Shown here: positions 47,901 through 60,123 of the stretch, piece after piece
How positions within the stretch are numbered: position 1 is the first letter of the stretch
Layout: each line of letters opens with the position of its first letter
Assembly (NCBI GenBank): GCA_019914995.1
Contig: CM034132.1
Location: 8,736,662-8,800,661 of the forward strand
Length of the DNA: 64,000 nt
DNA from: Acanthochlamys bracteata
Lineage: Eukaryota > Streptophyta > Magnoliopsida > Pandanales > Velloziaceae
Direction of reading: 5' to 3'
Notes under the pieces: model-generated
What the model was told of the DNA's origin: nothing
The model's input: the letters and a program-made list of their open reading frames with translations, nothing else
The model's database searches: none
Position numbers and translations under genes: made by a program

Positions 47901-50900
47901 ACCCCAGAAACCAAATATGCCACAGTTGCGCACAATGTAATTCATATATATAGAAAAGAAGAAAGAACTGCGCTGTAGGATGAAGATAAAGCCATATTTG
48001 GAAAAAAAAAAAACTACTAGTTTTCAGATCATTGCCATTGACCTAATCCCTGACACATTGTGCACAGTATAGGCTTAGGTTTGACCTAACGCCTATAAGC
48101 CTCAATTGTTCCCAATGCAACTCAAGCATATAGTAAATAATAAAAAACTAGGCTAGAAGATGAAGATATAAAAAGCATCTACAAAAACATAAATAAATAA
48201 AAATAGTAAATGTACTACTGGCTAAGATCATTATCACACAAGTTCTATAAGATTGCTTTTGTACCTTTGGTTACAACTTTGAAAATCGTCATAGCTACCT
48301 AATTTGCTAAAATGTGGTAGTATACTTCAATTATTGTATAAGTCTTGCTCAAAACATTGAATAGCTACAACAGAGAAGGAAGACAAACCAAAGAGGATTC
48401 CCTGCCAAAGGCAATCCAGCCACCAAAGCAGCCAGGATGCCAACGCAAATGAAAAGTTGATTAACAGATCCAAGTGCTCCACGAATTTCTGTAGGTGATA
48501 TCTGCATTTACAAATGTATATTAAAAAGATATCTCAACAATAAAAGCAAAATTTGCAAGTTTCTATCAAATTTTGGGATTAAAATTTTCAAAATGAAACA
48601 AGGGCTTGACAGTCCAATTCATTTGACAATTTTAACGTTTGTCAATTGTGATCTTGCCAACTTTGGAAGGTATAATAGGTGGCAGATTTGAGTTAAATAT
48701 TGGGAAGATGTCAGTGTTTACAAATGTATGCCAAAGCTCTTAATAAAACAGAATGAATTCCTGGATTACACGTTTGGTAAATAGTACATCTTCTTTGAGG
48801 AAGGGTGAAAAGTACATCTGAAAGCAGAAACTTGTATAAAATAATTTATGCAAAGCATGTAAAACATGAGTAGATTTAATTTTACCGTTGCTATAATAAT
48901 TTACAAATGCAATTTCAGGATGAAACATGTAAAGATGTTGCTTACAGGCCCATAATTTTGTTATGTCATAGTTTTTACCCAAAATATAAAGAAAATTCTT
49001 GATTTGCATTTAATTTGCATTTGAGGAAAACGGTAGGGCTGTTGGCTCAGATTCAGACTGTACTTATCAGATTCATTATTCTACAGAACTAGCACAGCAG
49101 GTCATTTTCTCTATAACAAGCAAGTCCTAAGAACAATTTGGCCAAGATAGATCTATATACTGAGCCAGAAGTTAAAGTTGAGGAAGTCGCTGTTCCCTAA
49201 CTTCCATGGAATCTGGACATGACCTCTTAGTTAAATGAATATCTGCAATAAGCTTAGACAACTATCATTATTATTCTCGTGCTTAGCAAGGCTTGATTTG
49301 ATTCAAACTTTTTGAGGCCATTGTTTCTAATTCTAGTTCTTGGACCTTCTCTCTTTTCCATTACCATTCAATACACACTTCTCTTTAATTGATTCAAACA
49401 ACATATAATTTCGCTCAGATCGTTGCAATTTGTAATTATATAAAGAGACACACTGAAACAACAAAAATATTCGGATCAAATACCTCAGAGATGTAAAGGG
49501 GCACGATCGCAGAAGAGATTCCAATCCCAATTCCAGCAAGCAACCGGCCAATCAACATTGTCTGCACATTTTGTGCAGTTGCACTGCAAGACGATGCACA
49601 TAGGTATAGATGAATATAACTAAGAAAGTAAGTAAAACAAAGAATAAATTTCCAAGGAAAAGATGATATCATCTACCTGAGGAGTGCACCGAGTGCAAGT
49701 GGAATTGCATCTAGCTGAAATGTTCTTGTCCTACCAAATTTATCAGCCAATTGACCTCCAGTAAAAGAACCTAATGTAGCACCAGCTAGAGATATGCTAA
49801 CCACCCATCCTGGCACGAAAATGAAACCAACAATATGAGAGCTTCGAACTTGTTACAACCAATGATATTTGGCATAGTTCGCACCAAAGAAACCAATACA
49901 TTCTTCGGTCCCCAGGGAAAGAAATTTCAACAAGAATTCTAATCTGATTAGGGCCGGTATGCATTGCAAGATCTTTAACATTGTGATAATACAATAACAA
50001 TACTATTTGACACTTCAAGTTTAAATATGTACTATAGCAAAGTATGGATAATCAGCAGAGTTTATATTCACCTTGAAGCACAGTGTTTTTTGCAATACCA
50101 AGATCCTTTGAAAGATACTCAAGAGCACCATTGACAACCCTGTGTCATATGAATTAGCCAACATGATTAATTATGTCCAAAAGTTATTTTTTGTTGATAA
50201 AAGATGAACTACATAAGATCTGCAAAGAGCAGCTTGGATTTTCAATATGCTTTTTCAAACAGTCCAGTTTTCTATGGGATAAAATCCAAGAAAATGTGTT
50301 CTCTACTAGTAAACACAATTATCGTACAACATACCCTAGATGGTATCCAAAAAGAATAGCTCCCAAACAAGCAACACCAACATAAGGTAGAACTGTTCCA
50401 GAAGATTTCGGTTGAAGCTTCTGCGAAGCAACGTCCTCAAGATCATCTAAGATCGAAAAAGAAAAATTATAAGTAATTGAAGATCAAATAACAACACCAA
50501 TTAGCATGGTCAAAATTGCTAGCTCCTTGAAACCACAAAGAAAACCTCTTTATGGAATAGGATGTTCGGATTAATCTGAATTGTATTAAAAAATTATCTT
50601 TCTCCTATTCACCAAATATTACTCTTCTTTCTTTTTCAGTTCTCTCAGGAACTTCTTTGTTTAGATTCATAACATAAGAAGTAGTAAGGCTTCGGGTTAG
50701 AAACTTCCCTTTTTTTCTTTCTTTTTTTTTTTTTTTTTTGTTGAGAAAACAATTTAGAAACCCCCTTGTTTAATTTTTCACCCCCATCTTGTGATGACAA
50801 TAGTGTGTAAATTACTATATGAAAAGCTGGATGGATTGTGTGGAGGTGCATAAAAGTGAATGATGTTATCAGTTTCTTTTAGACAAGAAAGTAAAATTTA

Positions 50901-51778
50901 CAGAGAGTTCTGCAGCATATAAATGAAGTAAAAGTTAATGTTTGCTCTCAAATTAAAGGATTGTCTGGCCTACAGGCAGCTGCATAAAGTTGTGCCTATA
51001 TGTCTAAAAGTTGTACCATGGACCATGGCCACATTCAGCGTTCAGGGAAAGAAGTTCAACTTTGGTTAAAGAAGATACTTTGCTATATATGATATATCCT
51101 TGCTTGTCTCAATTCGGACATTCAAAACACAAGTCAATATTTACATTGGCACCCTAGCAATGGCCTGTATGAAACTTCACAACTTCATCTATCTCATGCA
51201 GGTGGTACCATGCCATAGAAACTATAAATGGGATAGCAATTAACCACTCCAAGCACTTTTTCACTAAACTTATACACATAACAAATCGGTTTAGCTCATG
51301 ACAACTAAAACTTCTATTTATGAATAGTAAATAAATATGATAACATCATGTAGAGATTCACATAGCATTTAACTAACAAGACTTCATAACAAACAACCTT
51401 GTGAAGACTAATTATACAACAAAACAATTCAACTGTCAAGTTAAAAAAGTTCTAATGTTTTATTGAGTAACCAAAAGCATAAAAGAAAATAGAAAAATCA
51501 AAATCTTGGCAATCGAACTCACCGTACGCTTGAGCCCTGATAGCTCCGCTCCTCGATCTCGAACCAAACACAGTACTCCTCACTCTCCCCATCTCCAGCC
51601 CAACACTATCCATTGACCTTAGCAACGTTGAACTTCCACAACACAACTCCCCCCTCTCCGGCATCGACAATCTACTCAATCCTAAACTTGTCCGCCTTCT
51701 CGCACAGACGGATACCGGAAATCTTCTTCGTGGTGGCGCTACGACCAATTTCGCGGACGTTACGATTGCTGCTTGCAT
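44920..51778 (-). CDS. GLT1: Plastidic glucose transporter (pGlcT, major facilitator sugar porter)
   Basis: Thirteen exons: 51,778-51,523; 50,446-50,335; 50,139-50,072; 49,809-49,677; 49,583-49,484; 48,501-48,389; 47,771-47,678; 46,630-46,477; 46,080-45,934; 45,826-45,753; 45,519-45,431; 45,331-45,217; 45,099-44,920. They join in frame to 544 residues. Residues 1-90 are Ser/Arg-rich with few acidic residues, a chloroplast transit peptide. Twelve membrane segments follow, the first LPYVGVACLGAILFGYHLG. Sugar-porter signatures are GRTRTFQLDAIPLA, GRLLAGIGIGISSAIVPLYI, PESPRW (284-289), FLFQQLAGINAVVYYS, DKQGRKSLL, LPEIFASRIRAKA and ETKGRSLEEIE. In Arabidopsis it exports glucose from starch breakdown across the inner envelope. 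The gene converges on BTS. Length and motifs are complete. Confidence 0.96.
47879..48238. repeat. Diverged tandem duplication in a glucose-transporter intron
   Basis: Blocks 47,879-48,036 and 48,059-48,238 share an ordered series of words: GCACAGTATA, CAATGTAATTCATATA versus CAATGCAACTCAAGCATATA, GGATGAAGATAAAGCC versus AGATGAAGATATAAAAAGC, and CAGATCATTGCC versus AAGATCATTATC. Length about 160-180 bases each. Confidence 0.5.
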
Positions 51779-52764
51779 CTTGTTGAATCAACAGAACCCT
51801 GAACTTTATATATATATAAAAAAATCAAATCAGTGGAAGACTTTACTTGATTAATATTCAAGTCATCTATCAACAATAACATGATTTCCAACACTTTAAC
51901 TGTAACAGTTAAAGTTGACAAGTGAATATAGAAAGTAGAAAACAAAAACAAACAAAAGAAAAAAATTGATTTGCAAACCTTTGATTTCGATCGAGAAGAA
52001 AGGACAGAATAATGTTGTGAAGATTAAAGAATCGGAACGAGAGCTTTGAGAACTCGTTGAGCGAAAACAGAGAAAAAGAAAACAAGGTCGGAATTTCTTT
52101 TTTTTTTTTTTTTTTTTTTTCTTTTGGGCTGGAACAACAAAGTTGGAAAATATTATTAGTAGTGACAGAGTAATTAAGGAGGAAAATTGCTAAATAGTGA
52201 TGATGTGGCAAATAACCATTAGATTACAATGGCTGTTTGCTGTTTGGAATAGTGCAGACACTATGATTAAATGAGTGCGGAATCTAGTATATAAGATGAG
52301 AGCCACGTGGCAGAAGACTGACGAAAGACAACATCTAACAGTTCATTCGAGAAACGGGAGTTGATGTTTGACAGAGTTTTAGCGGAGTTTGGAGTGTTTT
52401 TATTACTTTTCTAAAAAAAAATATTTTTATTTTTATTTAATTTATTTAAAAATAATAAGAAATAATAATAAACTTTTTATATTTTTTAAATTTAAATAAA
52501 TTTTATAAAGAAAAATTAAAATTATTTATTAAGAAAGTTAATTAAATAATTAATAAAGTTAAAAAAAGCAATGTCAAACAAATTCTTTAATCAAAAAGAT
52601 TTATTTTTAATAAAGTTTATATTTTTAAAAAGAAAAAATTAATTTATTAACAATTATTTTAAACTTTTTAAAAAATTAAATTCATTAATAACTTCTATTA
52701 AAAATAATTTCTGGCATATAACAGAAACCGAGAACGTATATGGGCCGAATTTGCTGAGCCGAAT
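51779..52764. other. Upstream region of the glucose transporter, poly-T tract and AT-rich repeat
   Basis: A TATATATATAAAG on the minus strand lies only about 25 bases before the start codon. A possible 5' UTR donor (CAAAGGTTTGC) is at 51,980, so a 5' UTR intron may exist. A run of over 20 T lies at about 52,097-52,120. An AT-rich repeat copy fills 52,387-52,579. Confidence 0.4.
52387..52579. repeat. AT-rich MITE-like repeat, copy D
   Basis: Left end GTTTGGAGTGTTTTTATTAC, right end (reverse complement) GTTTGACATTGC. The interior is AT-only runs like the other copies. Confidence 0.5.
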
Positions 52765-52789
52765 TTGGGCTGGGTTGTTATATTTCGTT

Positions 52790-53310
52790 GGATTGTATCT
52801 ACTGGACCGGAGTCCAATACTGGCTTTAGAACTAAAATCTTCATTGCCTTTCTCTACTCGTTCATACTAGGGAAGGCAACAAAACCCTTGTTTGCCAAGA
52901 AGCTTCTCTTGTTCAAGAAAAAAAAATCAACTGCAAGAGTAGTCTCAGTTACAGATTCATTGCGGCTGAGTACGAGTTCTATCCTTCTGAAACTCCTCTG
53001 TTTGTCCATGCTTGGAGTTTGCGGAAGAAGAGGAACAAGTTTTTAAGCTTACTCTGGATCGGTGCAACTGGGAAAAGCAACTGATAACTCATTCGGCAGG
53101 TGATCAGGTGGATGACGAAGTAAAGATTCTAGCAGTGGATCAAGAAACGTCCGCGACGTTAGTGTCAGTGGATTGTGGTGAGGAAGAAATGAAGTATCAA
53201 TCAACAAGAAGGCGGAGAATTTCATAGAGAGGATTTATGAGAAGTTGAGGTTGCAGAGGCAGGAGTGTCTGTTGCAGTATGAGGACATGCTGCTAAAAAG
53301 TTGTTCATGA
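52790..53310 (+). pseudogene. Frameshifted DUF761 (cotton-fibre-expressed-like) gene relic
   Basis: Four segments in changing frames resemble one DUF761 protein. The first reads LGKATKPLFAKKLLLFKKKK (52,870-52,930), then FIAAEYEFYPSETPLFVHAW (about 52,950-53,010). An acidic part with LTLDRCNWEKQ to VDCGEEE follows (53,012-53,190), then the C-terminal hallmark AENFIERIYEKLRLQRQECL with LQYEDMLL, ending in TGA at 53,308. At least three shifts of frame are needed, one probably in the A-run at 52,919-52,928. A short intron cannot explain them. Alternatively sequencing errors in an intact gene. The function of the family is unclear; members respond to stress and development. Confidence 0.6.
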
Positions 53311-53648
53311 TTTAGAAAAATTCTTCCTTCATTAATTCTTTTCCGCTTTTCAATTTGTTTATTTTTCATGTTTTTCTTTTTCTCGAGTAATAGTTTTCTG
53401 TTTTCATGTTTTTTCCTTCACAATTAGTTTGAAATTGTTTCTGTGAAGATTCATTCAACTCTGTACCTACATATAACGTTATGCCAAGTAAAGGACTGTT
53501 TGAATCAAGAGCTAAACCTCATTTGCGTACAATGGAATCAATGAACAGAACTTACAGCATGCTCGCATTTAACGGATAACAAGCAAAACACTGGAATGAC
53601 TCTATGCAATTGGAGAGCACAGCTCTCATGTACATACCAAGTATAACA
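53311..53648. other. Convergent 3' ends of the DUF761 relic and the TRM-like gene
   Basis: T-rich and A-rich stretches that fit 3' UTRs. No coding signal. Confidence 0.4.
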
Positions 53649-56600
53649 CTAATTTACACGAGGTAACAAGTTTAACCAGCAAAAATCAAACACCATCTCG
53701 TTGATCAGTAGCTGAAGAATGTGGCTTTCAACCTCTATCCCAGTATCAAACACTTCCATCTCACATTCTGTCCACCACTTGCTGGAAGACTGCTTTGTTT
53801 CTTTCTCAACCAATTCATTCAGACAAACGCCAGCCATATTCCTAAACTTTCTTAGTTCCTCGAGAATTTGTGTAATCAACCAACTTTTATGTAGTGATAA
53901 AGAGAGTCGAGACCAATTATAGCAAATAGTTTTACACAAAACATCATATTTTGAATGTAAGAACTCGATAATGCATTCAAGCAGCAATCCCGTGAGTTTG
54001 TTGCTTTTCGTAATCTCAGTCACTGCTGAACTTTTCTCCAGGCCTTCAGAAAATGACTCCATACTAGTTGCTAACGCATCCAGAAGGAATGTTTCTACCT
54101 GATATTGTGTTAGTTTCCCAGGCTGATATGGAGTTATGGACTGTAATAACACTTGGACATTAACGAACATTTCCTTCAGAGATTCAAACTTCACATGGTT
54201 GAGAAAATTTTCGCTTATAGGATAACCATGACTTTCAGAGTCCATCATATTCAAAGATGGTGTAGAGTGCCGAGAGTCTAAAAGATCATTATCCAATTGG
54301 GATGCATGTGTCTTGCTGCAACCAACCTTTTTACTCACAAAACGGGTCTCACATCCTAAAATAGAGCAAATAAGCATTCCTTCAGTACAAACTCGGCAGT
54401 AGAATGTACATGTGAACTTTTGTATATGCACATTTTAAATATTTAGCTGAATGGTCCTTCTAATAGTCAAGCTAAGGGAAAGGTTTTATCAGTGTTAGAA
54501 AAAGGAAACTACAAAGGAACCTAAGGAGAAGAAAATAATTGAGATTGCTAGTAAATTTCCTACCTGTATTACCAGTACATGTCTCAGAAAATGAGCTATC
54601 ATTTGAGAAAGGCACTTCAAGGATTGACATCAGGCTATGATGATTGGATTCACTGGTTGTAAATACAGCACACTCGTCTTTATTTGCTTCTTCCTGGTAA
54701 GAAAAGGATGACTTGGAACAAAATATTAGACATTATAACACCAAAAGTTGCATGCAATGTAGTCTTATATCCCATTTTAGCAATACAGTTTTTCCAGAAC
54801 TTCTCTCAGTAGATGACTTGGTCATGGTTATCGACCCTCATTTCTTTCATTTGCTCATAATTGCGAAATTGAGCCCTTAACTCCTATAAGAGCGAAGCTA
54901 GCTGATCTAGGCAATATAATTTGATGTACCAGCAAAGTACCCAAACAATGCCAATTTACTGCACACATGGCAGAATATTTATCCTACTGATAGCAATAAA
55001 ATGAAGAAAACATAATCAGTTAGACAGTCATTGATCTAGGATTCTTATCACCAAAATGTGTACATTTATATGAGTTGAAGTCGTAAAGGATTAAATGATT
55101 CACCTGACATTGGTTATTGGGAGTAGGCATTCTGTCACAAGAGAGATTACAGCTTGAGACATCTGCATACTCATTTGATGAATCATGTGTAGGGCTGCAC
55201 TCAAGCGAGAAGCTATCAGCACTTGTCTGACTTTCAGGGGCTCCTACCACGCATGAAGACAGTAGCTCCTCAAAAATGGAAGAAGTACATGTTCTGGGAG
55301 ATACACCCTTAGCTTCTAGTTGATCCTGGTTCAACGAAGTAAGTTTTGTAATTGCTAGGTGTGGATGGTTGCTTAGTGAACCTTCCTTCAAAGTCAATCC
55401 TCTGCGAGCTGCTGACCCTCCAACTTTAGACTTTGCTGTTGACATTCTTATATAAGAAGCATTCTCATTGCTCTCTGCTCCGCCTATGCTCTTTGCTTCC
55501 GTGGTCTTCCTAGAGGAAAACTTAGTATCTCGTCTTATAGGTGAACTAAATGAAAATGAGACAACAATGTTGTTCCCGCTACTACTACTAGTAGAACATT
55601 CATGAGCTTCTCTTCTGGATCCGGCATACCTTGAATTTCCTTTGATCAAAACATGACTTGCAAGCTCACGCCTTCTCTGATTACATGACTCCTTTGATTC
55701 ATTCTTCAGATTTACTATTTTTGAATTAACTGCTAATGCATTTTCAACCTGAGGACTACTGGTTATTCTTCTCTTTTGTCCCGTGCTCCTCTCGCAGTCA
55801 ATCTCCTTATGTTGTCTCTGTGTACCTGCAGCCTTAGAAGGTGTTCTAATATGTGGATAGCCATTTGGGTTCCTTTTAGAAGAAATGACATCTTTCCCCT
55901 TGTGCATCCTGTTTGCCTCACTTATGTTTTGTTGCCTTCTGTAGACACTGCAAACGGCAAGTGTTTTCCCTTTGGTCACAGGCAACTGACTCTGTTTTGA
56001 GTTGTTTAGTACAAGAGAAGAGCTTGAAGGTCCATCATTTCTTTGCTTGTGGCTGTCTTCCGTGTACTGTGCGACGCATTTCCCCTTGCTAAGATCTTGA
56101 GTTCTTCTCTTAGGATTTATCTTAGTATGAATGGTTCTTGACTCCATGACACTGGGATCACTCCTTGTGGAAACAAATGCGAAATGCATCTGACCTTCAC
56201 CCTCTTTGCTGTCCATATGGTATGAAGAGTAACTACTGAAATCTCTAACAGAAGACGAACAAGGCTCAGCTACAACAGGCACCTCCGTACCAAATCTGAC
56301 CTCTGCAACTTCAACCAAACCACCACAATCCCTACAACTTCCAACAAATGCATCCTCCAAATGTTCGACATCTGATCTTATTGCAGGAACTGCAGGCGAA
56401 GATTCATCTAAATATGCAATTGCATATTTCCTATTGTTCTTAGAATGCGACCCAGGCTCCAAGAGCTTGCTCGCAACCTCTATTAGCATAGCAGAGCTCT
56501 TTCTAGGATGAATCCGCGGGCTCTTCAAAGGAGTAACAAGTTTACGCTGCTGCTGCTGCTTCCTTGAACGCGACATCAAGCTCCTGCCTAGACCATCAGC

Positions 56601-57494
56601 TGCAAAACGAACAACCGCAGCTGATCGGTGCTGTTCTAGAAATGTGCTAGTTCTCTGAACCTTGTGAAGCCTAGTTTCAGTTACCGGCATTCCACAAAGA
56701 ACTTGATCTAGCGGAGAATACTTGTCGCTCTCTTCTAGACTAGAGTCTAATGCTCTCCTGGGTCTGTCATTTACAATTGGCATGGATTCAAGACCCATCA
56801 GCCGGGCCACCAATCCCGGTAACTGCATTCTACTGCGGGAGTTGTCTGCAGCACCGTTTACAGTCTTTCTTACCTTTGGATAAACTCCATGACTCTCCTC
56901 TGCAATCTAAACAACAAACAAATTCTCAGAGCTACCAATACTCATTGCTTGAACAAAAGGGTTCAAGATAAGAGCGAGTGATGTGAAATTACCGGAAGGA
57001 GCTTGCTTTTTGGCATCTTTTCATTGCCACTGAACTTCTTTGAAACCCATTTTGCTGCTTTAACTGGTTCACAAAGTGAGAAAAAAACCATCAGAAGAGG
57101 GCTCAATCATTTCTTTCATCTCCTTACTGGATCTCAAAAGGGAAAATCACAAAATGTTTGAAGCAGAAAAAATAAAATAGAAAATTAGATAGCAATTTGG
57201 GCACTAAGAACAAGAAAATCTAAGGAAACCCATGAAAGCTAGAGACTTTTCAATAAGAAATCAATGAAAACAACCCCGTTAAGAACAGTAGTGGAAACAC
57301 GAAACTTTAGAGAAAAGATAAATATTTATACCAGGTGGGAGAAGTTTTCTGGAGAATAGCTTCTTTTTGCAAGCAAATCTTCGATTCCATTCCAAAAGCT
57401 GCTGAAAAAAACTTCCGGCGCACCCGCCGCCGGTGACCGGCCTAGCTGCTCTCTTCTCTGTTGTTGCTAAACTCCCCTGCCCAACTGAAGCCAT
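53649..57494 (-). CDS. TRM-like protein with VARLMGL motif and C-terminal DUF4378
   Basis: Five exons: 57,494-57,332; 57,057-56,993; 56,906-55,104; 54,693-54,564; 54,355-53,649. In frame, 955 residues. The N-terminus has GGCAGSFFQQLLEWNRRFAC and KKKLFSRKLLPP, typical of this group. PGLVARLMGLESMP (about 106-119) is the DUF3741/TRM signature. The long middle is Ser-, Arg- and Lys-rich and looks disordered, with RKSSAMLIEVASKLLEPGS as a conserved island. The last 230 residues are DUF4378 (ECIIEFLHSKYDVLCK, SLHKSWLITQILEEL, WWTECEMEVFDTGIEVESHI, INEMVFDF). TRM proteins recruit TON1-type factors to cortical microtubules and help place the division plane; whether this member does so is inference. 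Exon 3 encodes 601 residues. Its acceptor is TTGTTTAG at 56,907; a CAG eight bases on would be out of frame. Confidence 0.88.
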
Positions 57495-59515
57495 CTCTCT
57501 CTTTTGAACTCTCTCTTCTCAACAAACTTCAATTAATGAGCAAACAGATATAGATCTTGTTATGTTGAAACCACTCTAGTTGTTGCAGCAGCAATGAAAC
57601 AAAACGAATACTTCTATCCATATAGTACTCTGATCAATCTTTTCATGCAGCACAGAAAGAGAAAGAACAAAAAAGAATGAATTTTTTTAATTTATGAGAA
57701 AGTTGGTAGCTGGGTGAGTTGCTTTGGCTGCAGAAGGAAAGGACTGCAGCAGCTGCAGTTGCAGAAGAAGAACACACTACTGAACAATACTATAAGGATT
57801 TTATTTGTCTTCTTGTACTCAGAAGAAAAGATGAACAGATTAATCTTCTTCCTCCACATTACATTTGCACATTTCAATACACAGAAGAACAAGGCCAACA
57901 CACTGAAATCAGTCTGCTACAGTTTTGTTGTTTTCTAGCTAGCTAAAATCTGCAACAACATCTAAAGAAGAACACAATCTTTGAAAAAGTTTAGATCATT
58001 ATTTATTGATGTAAAAGTTTTAACTTTTCAAAAAAATTTCCTATTTGGATCAATGTAGAACTTCTGGACAAAAGCTTTATTTCAGAACTCTTTCAGAACT
58101 TTGTGGTGCTTGCCGAGGGATTCTTAAAACTATTTTTCAAAAATAAAATATATATTTATTTATTGAATAAATAAAATTTATTTTTAATTAAAAAATAATA
58201 ATAATAAAATTATTATTTATTTTTATATTAATAAATTTAAAATATAAATAATTTATTAAAAAATATAAAATAAATAATTATAAAGAAATTTTTGAAGAAC
58301 GCACACGAGTTTGGAAATGAGTTAAAATTAGATTTCAAAAGTAAGTTTATTTCAGCGAAACTAAAACACGTACTAAACGATTTGCTTAACACCAGCAATA
58401 TATAGCAGGTTTTTTGTTTTGTTTTTCTTTTTCGTGTTGTTTGCACTTGTAGAATATTTATTGAAAAAAAAATTCTGAAAAAAGTTATTTTGAAAATTTT
58501 TTAAAATAAGTTTTATATTTTTATTTGAAAATAATAAAATTTATGATGTAAAATTTTTTATTTTTAAAAAAATTATAAATTATTTTAAAAAATTTATTAT
58601 AAAATATAAAAAATTGAAAAAAAATAAAGAAAAGCTCTGGCAGATGTGATCATAATTACGAGGAGTGAGCAGCTCAAATTTCCATTGTTTTTGTTGCTCT
58701 CTTGTTTTTATATTAAAAAACAACTTCAGTATGCAGAAATAGAAGAACAAAGTGAGATATCAACCATTGGATCAAAAGCATTATCAGTTAATGGACGGAC
58801 AAGATTTGTAAATTTGCTGCATTGTTTTCCAAAATATTTTCTCCCCAGAAGATTTGTCATGGGATTAACAGCAATGAAAGAAGAGATCAAAGAGTAAATT
58901 TAATGTTTAGTGTCATTGGAATTTGGAACTAGCAACAATGTATCATTGGGCAATTAAAATTGTTGAAGAAGGTCTCCAACTTTTTCATCACTGATTTATT
59001 CTCAGAAAATGAGATATTAAAAAATTTTTAAGTTAACTTTTATATTTTTATAAAATTTAAACAATATATATATTATAATGTCGATGTTTTTGTATTTTTT
59101 AATTTTTTAAAAAATAAATATTATAGAATATTTATAAAATATTATAAATAAAAAAGGAATTAAGAAATTTACTTCCAAATACCATCTAAAAATAGATAAG
59201 TCTAAAATGTTTACAAATATTTAGAATTGTTTATAAAATAAATTTTTAAATAAATATTGTGTTCTATTTAAAAAATAAGCTTCTTTTTTTATTTTAAAAA
59301 ATAATAAATTTAAGAAATAACAAAATTTTATTATTTAGAACTTTTTATTTTCTAAAATTTATATAATTTTATTAAAAATTATGACATAAAATAGAAGAGG
59401 AAAAAATACATAATAATCAAGGCTAAACGATCCTTGACTCGGACTTCGCCGTTCATTGACACCGTGCTTAAAATGAGTTTTTTGTCATAGAATTAACGAT
59501 GAAGTGAGATTAACC
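57495..59515. other. TRM-like promoter and AT-rich repeat cluster
   Basis: The first 500 bases form the 5' region of the TRM-like gene. From 58,100 onwards there are degraded AT-rich repeats at about 58,100-58,330, 58,450-58,620, 59,030-59,170 and 59,215-59,400. A frame at 58,646-58,897 has no known feature. Confidence 0.45.
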
Positions 59516-59758
59516 GGACGATTTGGGAGTGTTTATTGAAATAAAAATTAAAAAAAAGATATTTTAGAGATTTTTAAAAAATAAGTTTTATTTTTTTTTT
59601 AAAAAAAATAAGAATAATTATAATTAATAAGAAGATTTCATAACGTAAAATTTTTTATATTTTTAAATTTTTAAAAATATTTTATATAATATTCTAAAAA
59701 TTTTATTAAAAAATATAAAATAAAAAATTGGAATAAAAAAATTCTTTCAAATATGACC
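59516..59758. repeat. AT-rich MITE-like repeat, copy E
   Basis: Left end GGACGATTTGGGAGTGTTT, right end (reverse complement) GGTCATATTTGAAAGAATT. The interior carries the family words, including AAAAATATAAAATAAAAAA just before the right end. Confidence 0.55.
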
Positions 59759-59913
59759 TAAATCATTAGACAATGTGTACAACCGTGTGCATCGTTGGGT
59801 TTTGGAGTTAAAACTATTGTGTTTAACAGAGACGAAGGTATCATCTGAAGACTTTGTTTGTGTTATACAATCCGGGAGGACCATAGAACAGAATCCCAGT
59901 GCCTCACTCAGCT

Positions 59914-60123
59914 GCGGTTTGATAGTGTTTATAAAAAAATAATATTTAAAAATAAAAATTATTTTTATTTTATATTAATAAATAAGTTTTATTATTTTAA
60001 TTTTAAAGATGATAAAAATAATTTTTTAAATATTTTAAAATCAATTTTATATATTATTATAAAAAATATTAAAATATAAAATACAATTAATAAATTATTT
60101 ATCCAAAAATTCCAAACAGTCGC
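59914..60123. repeat. AT-rich MITE-like repeat, copy F
   Basis: Left end GCGGTTTGATAGTGTTTAT, right end (reverse complement) GCGACTGTTTGGAATTTTT. The interior is AT-only. Confidence 0.5.

Noticed and set aside
55776..56000. 74-codon frame on the plus strand
   Set aside because: Shadow of the long exon of the TRM-like gene.
58646..58897. 83-codon frame between repeats
   Set aside because: No known motif, AT-rich surroundings, no splice partners seen.
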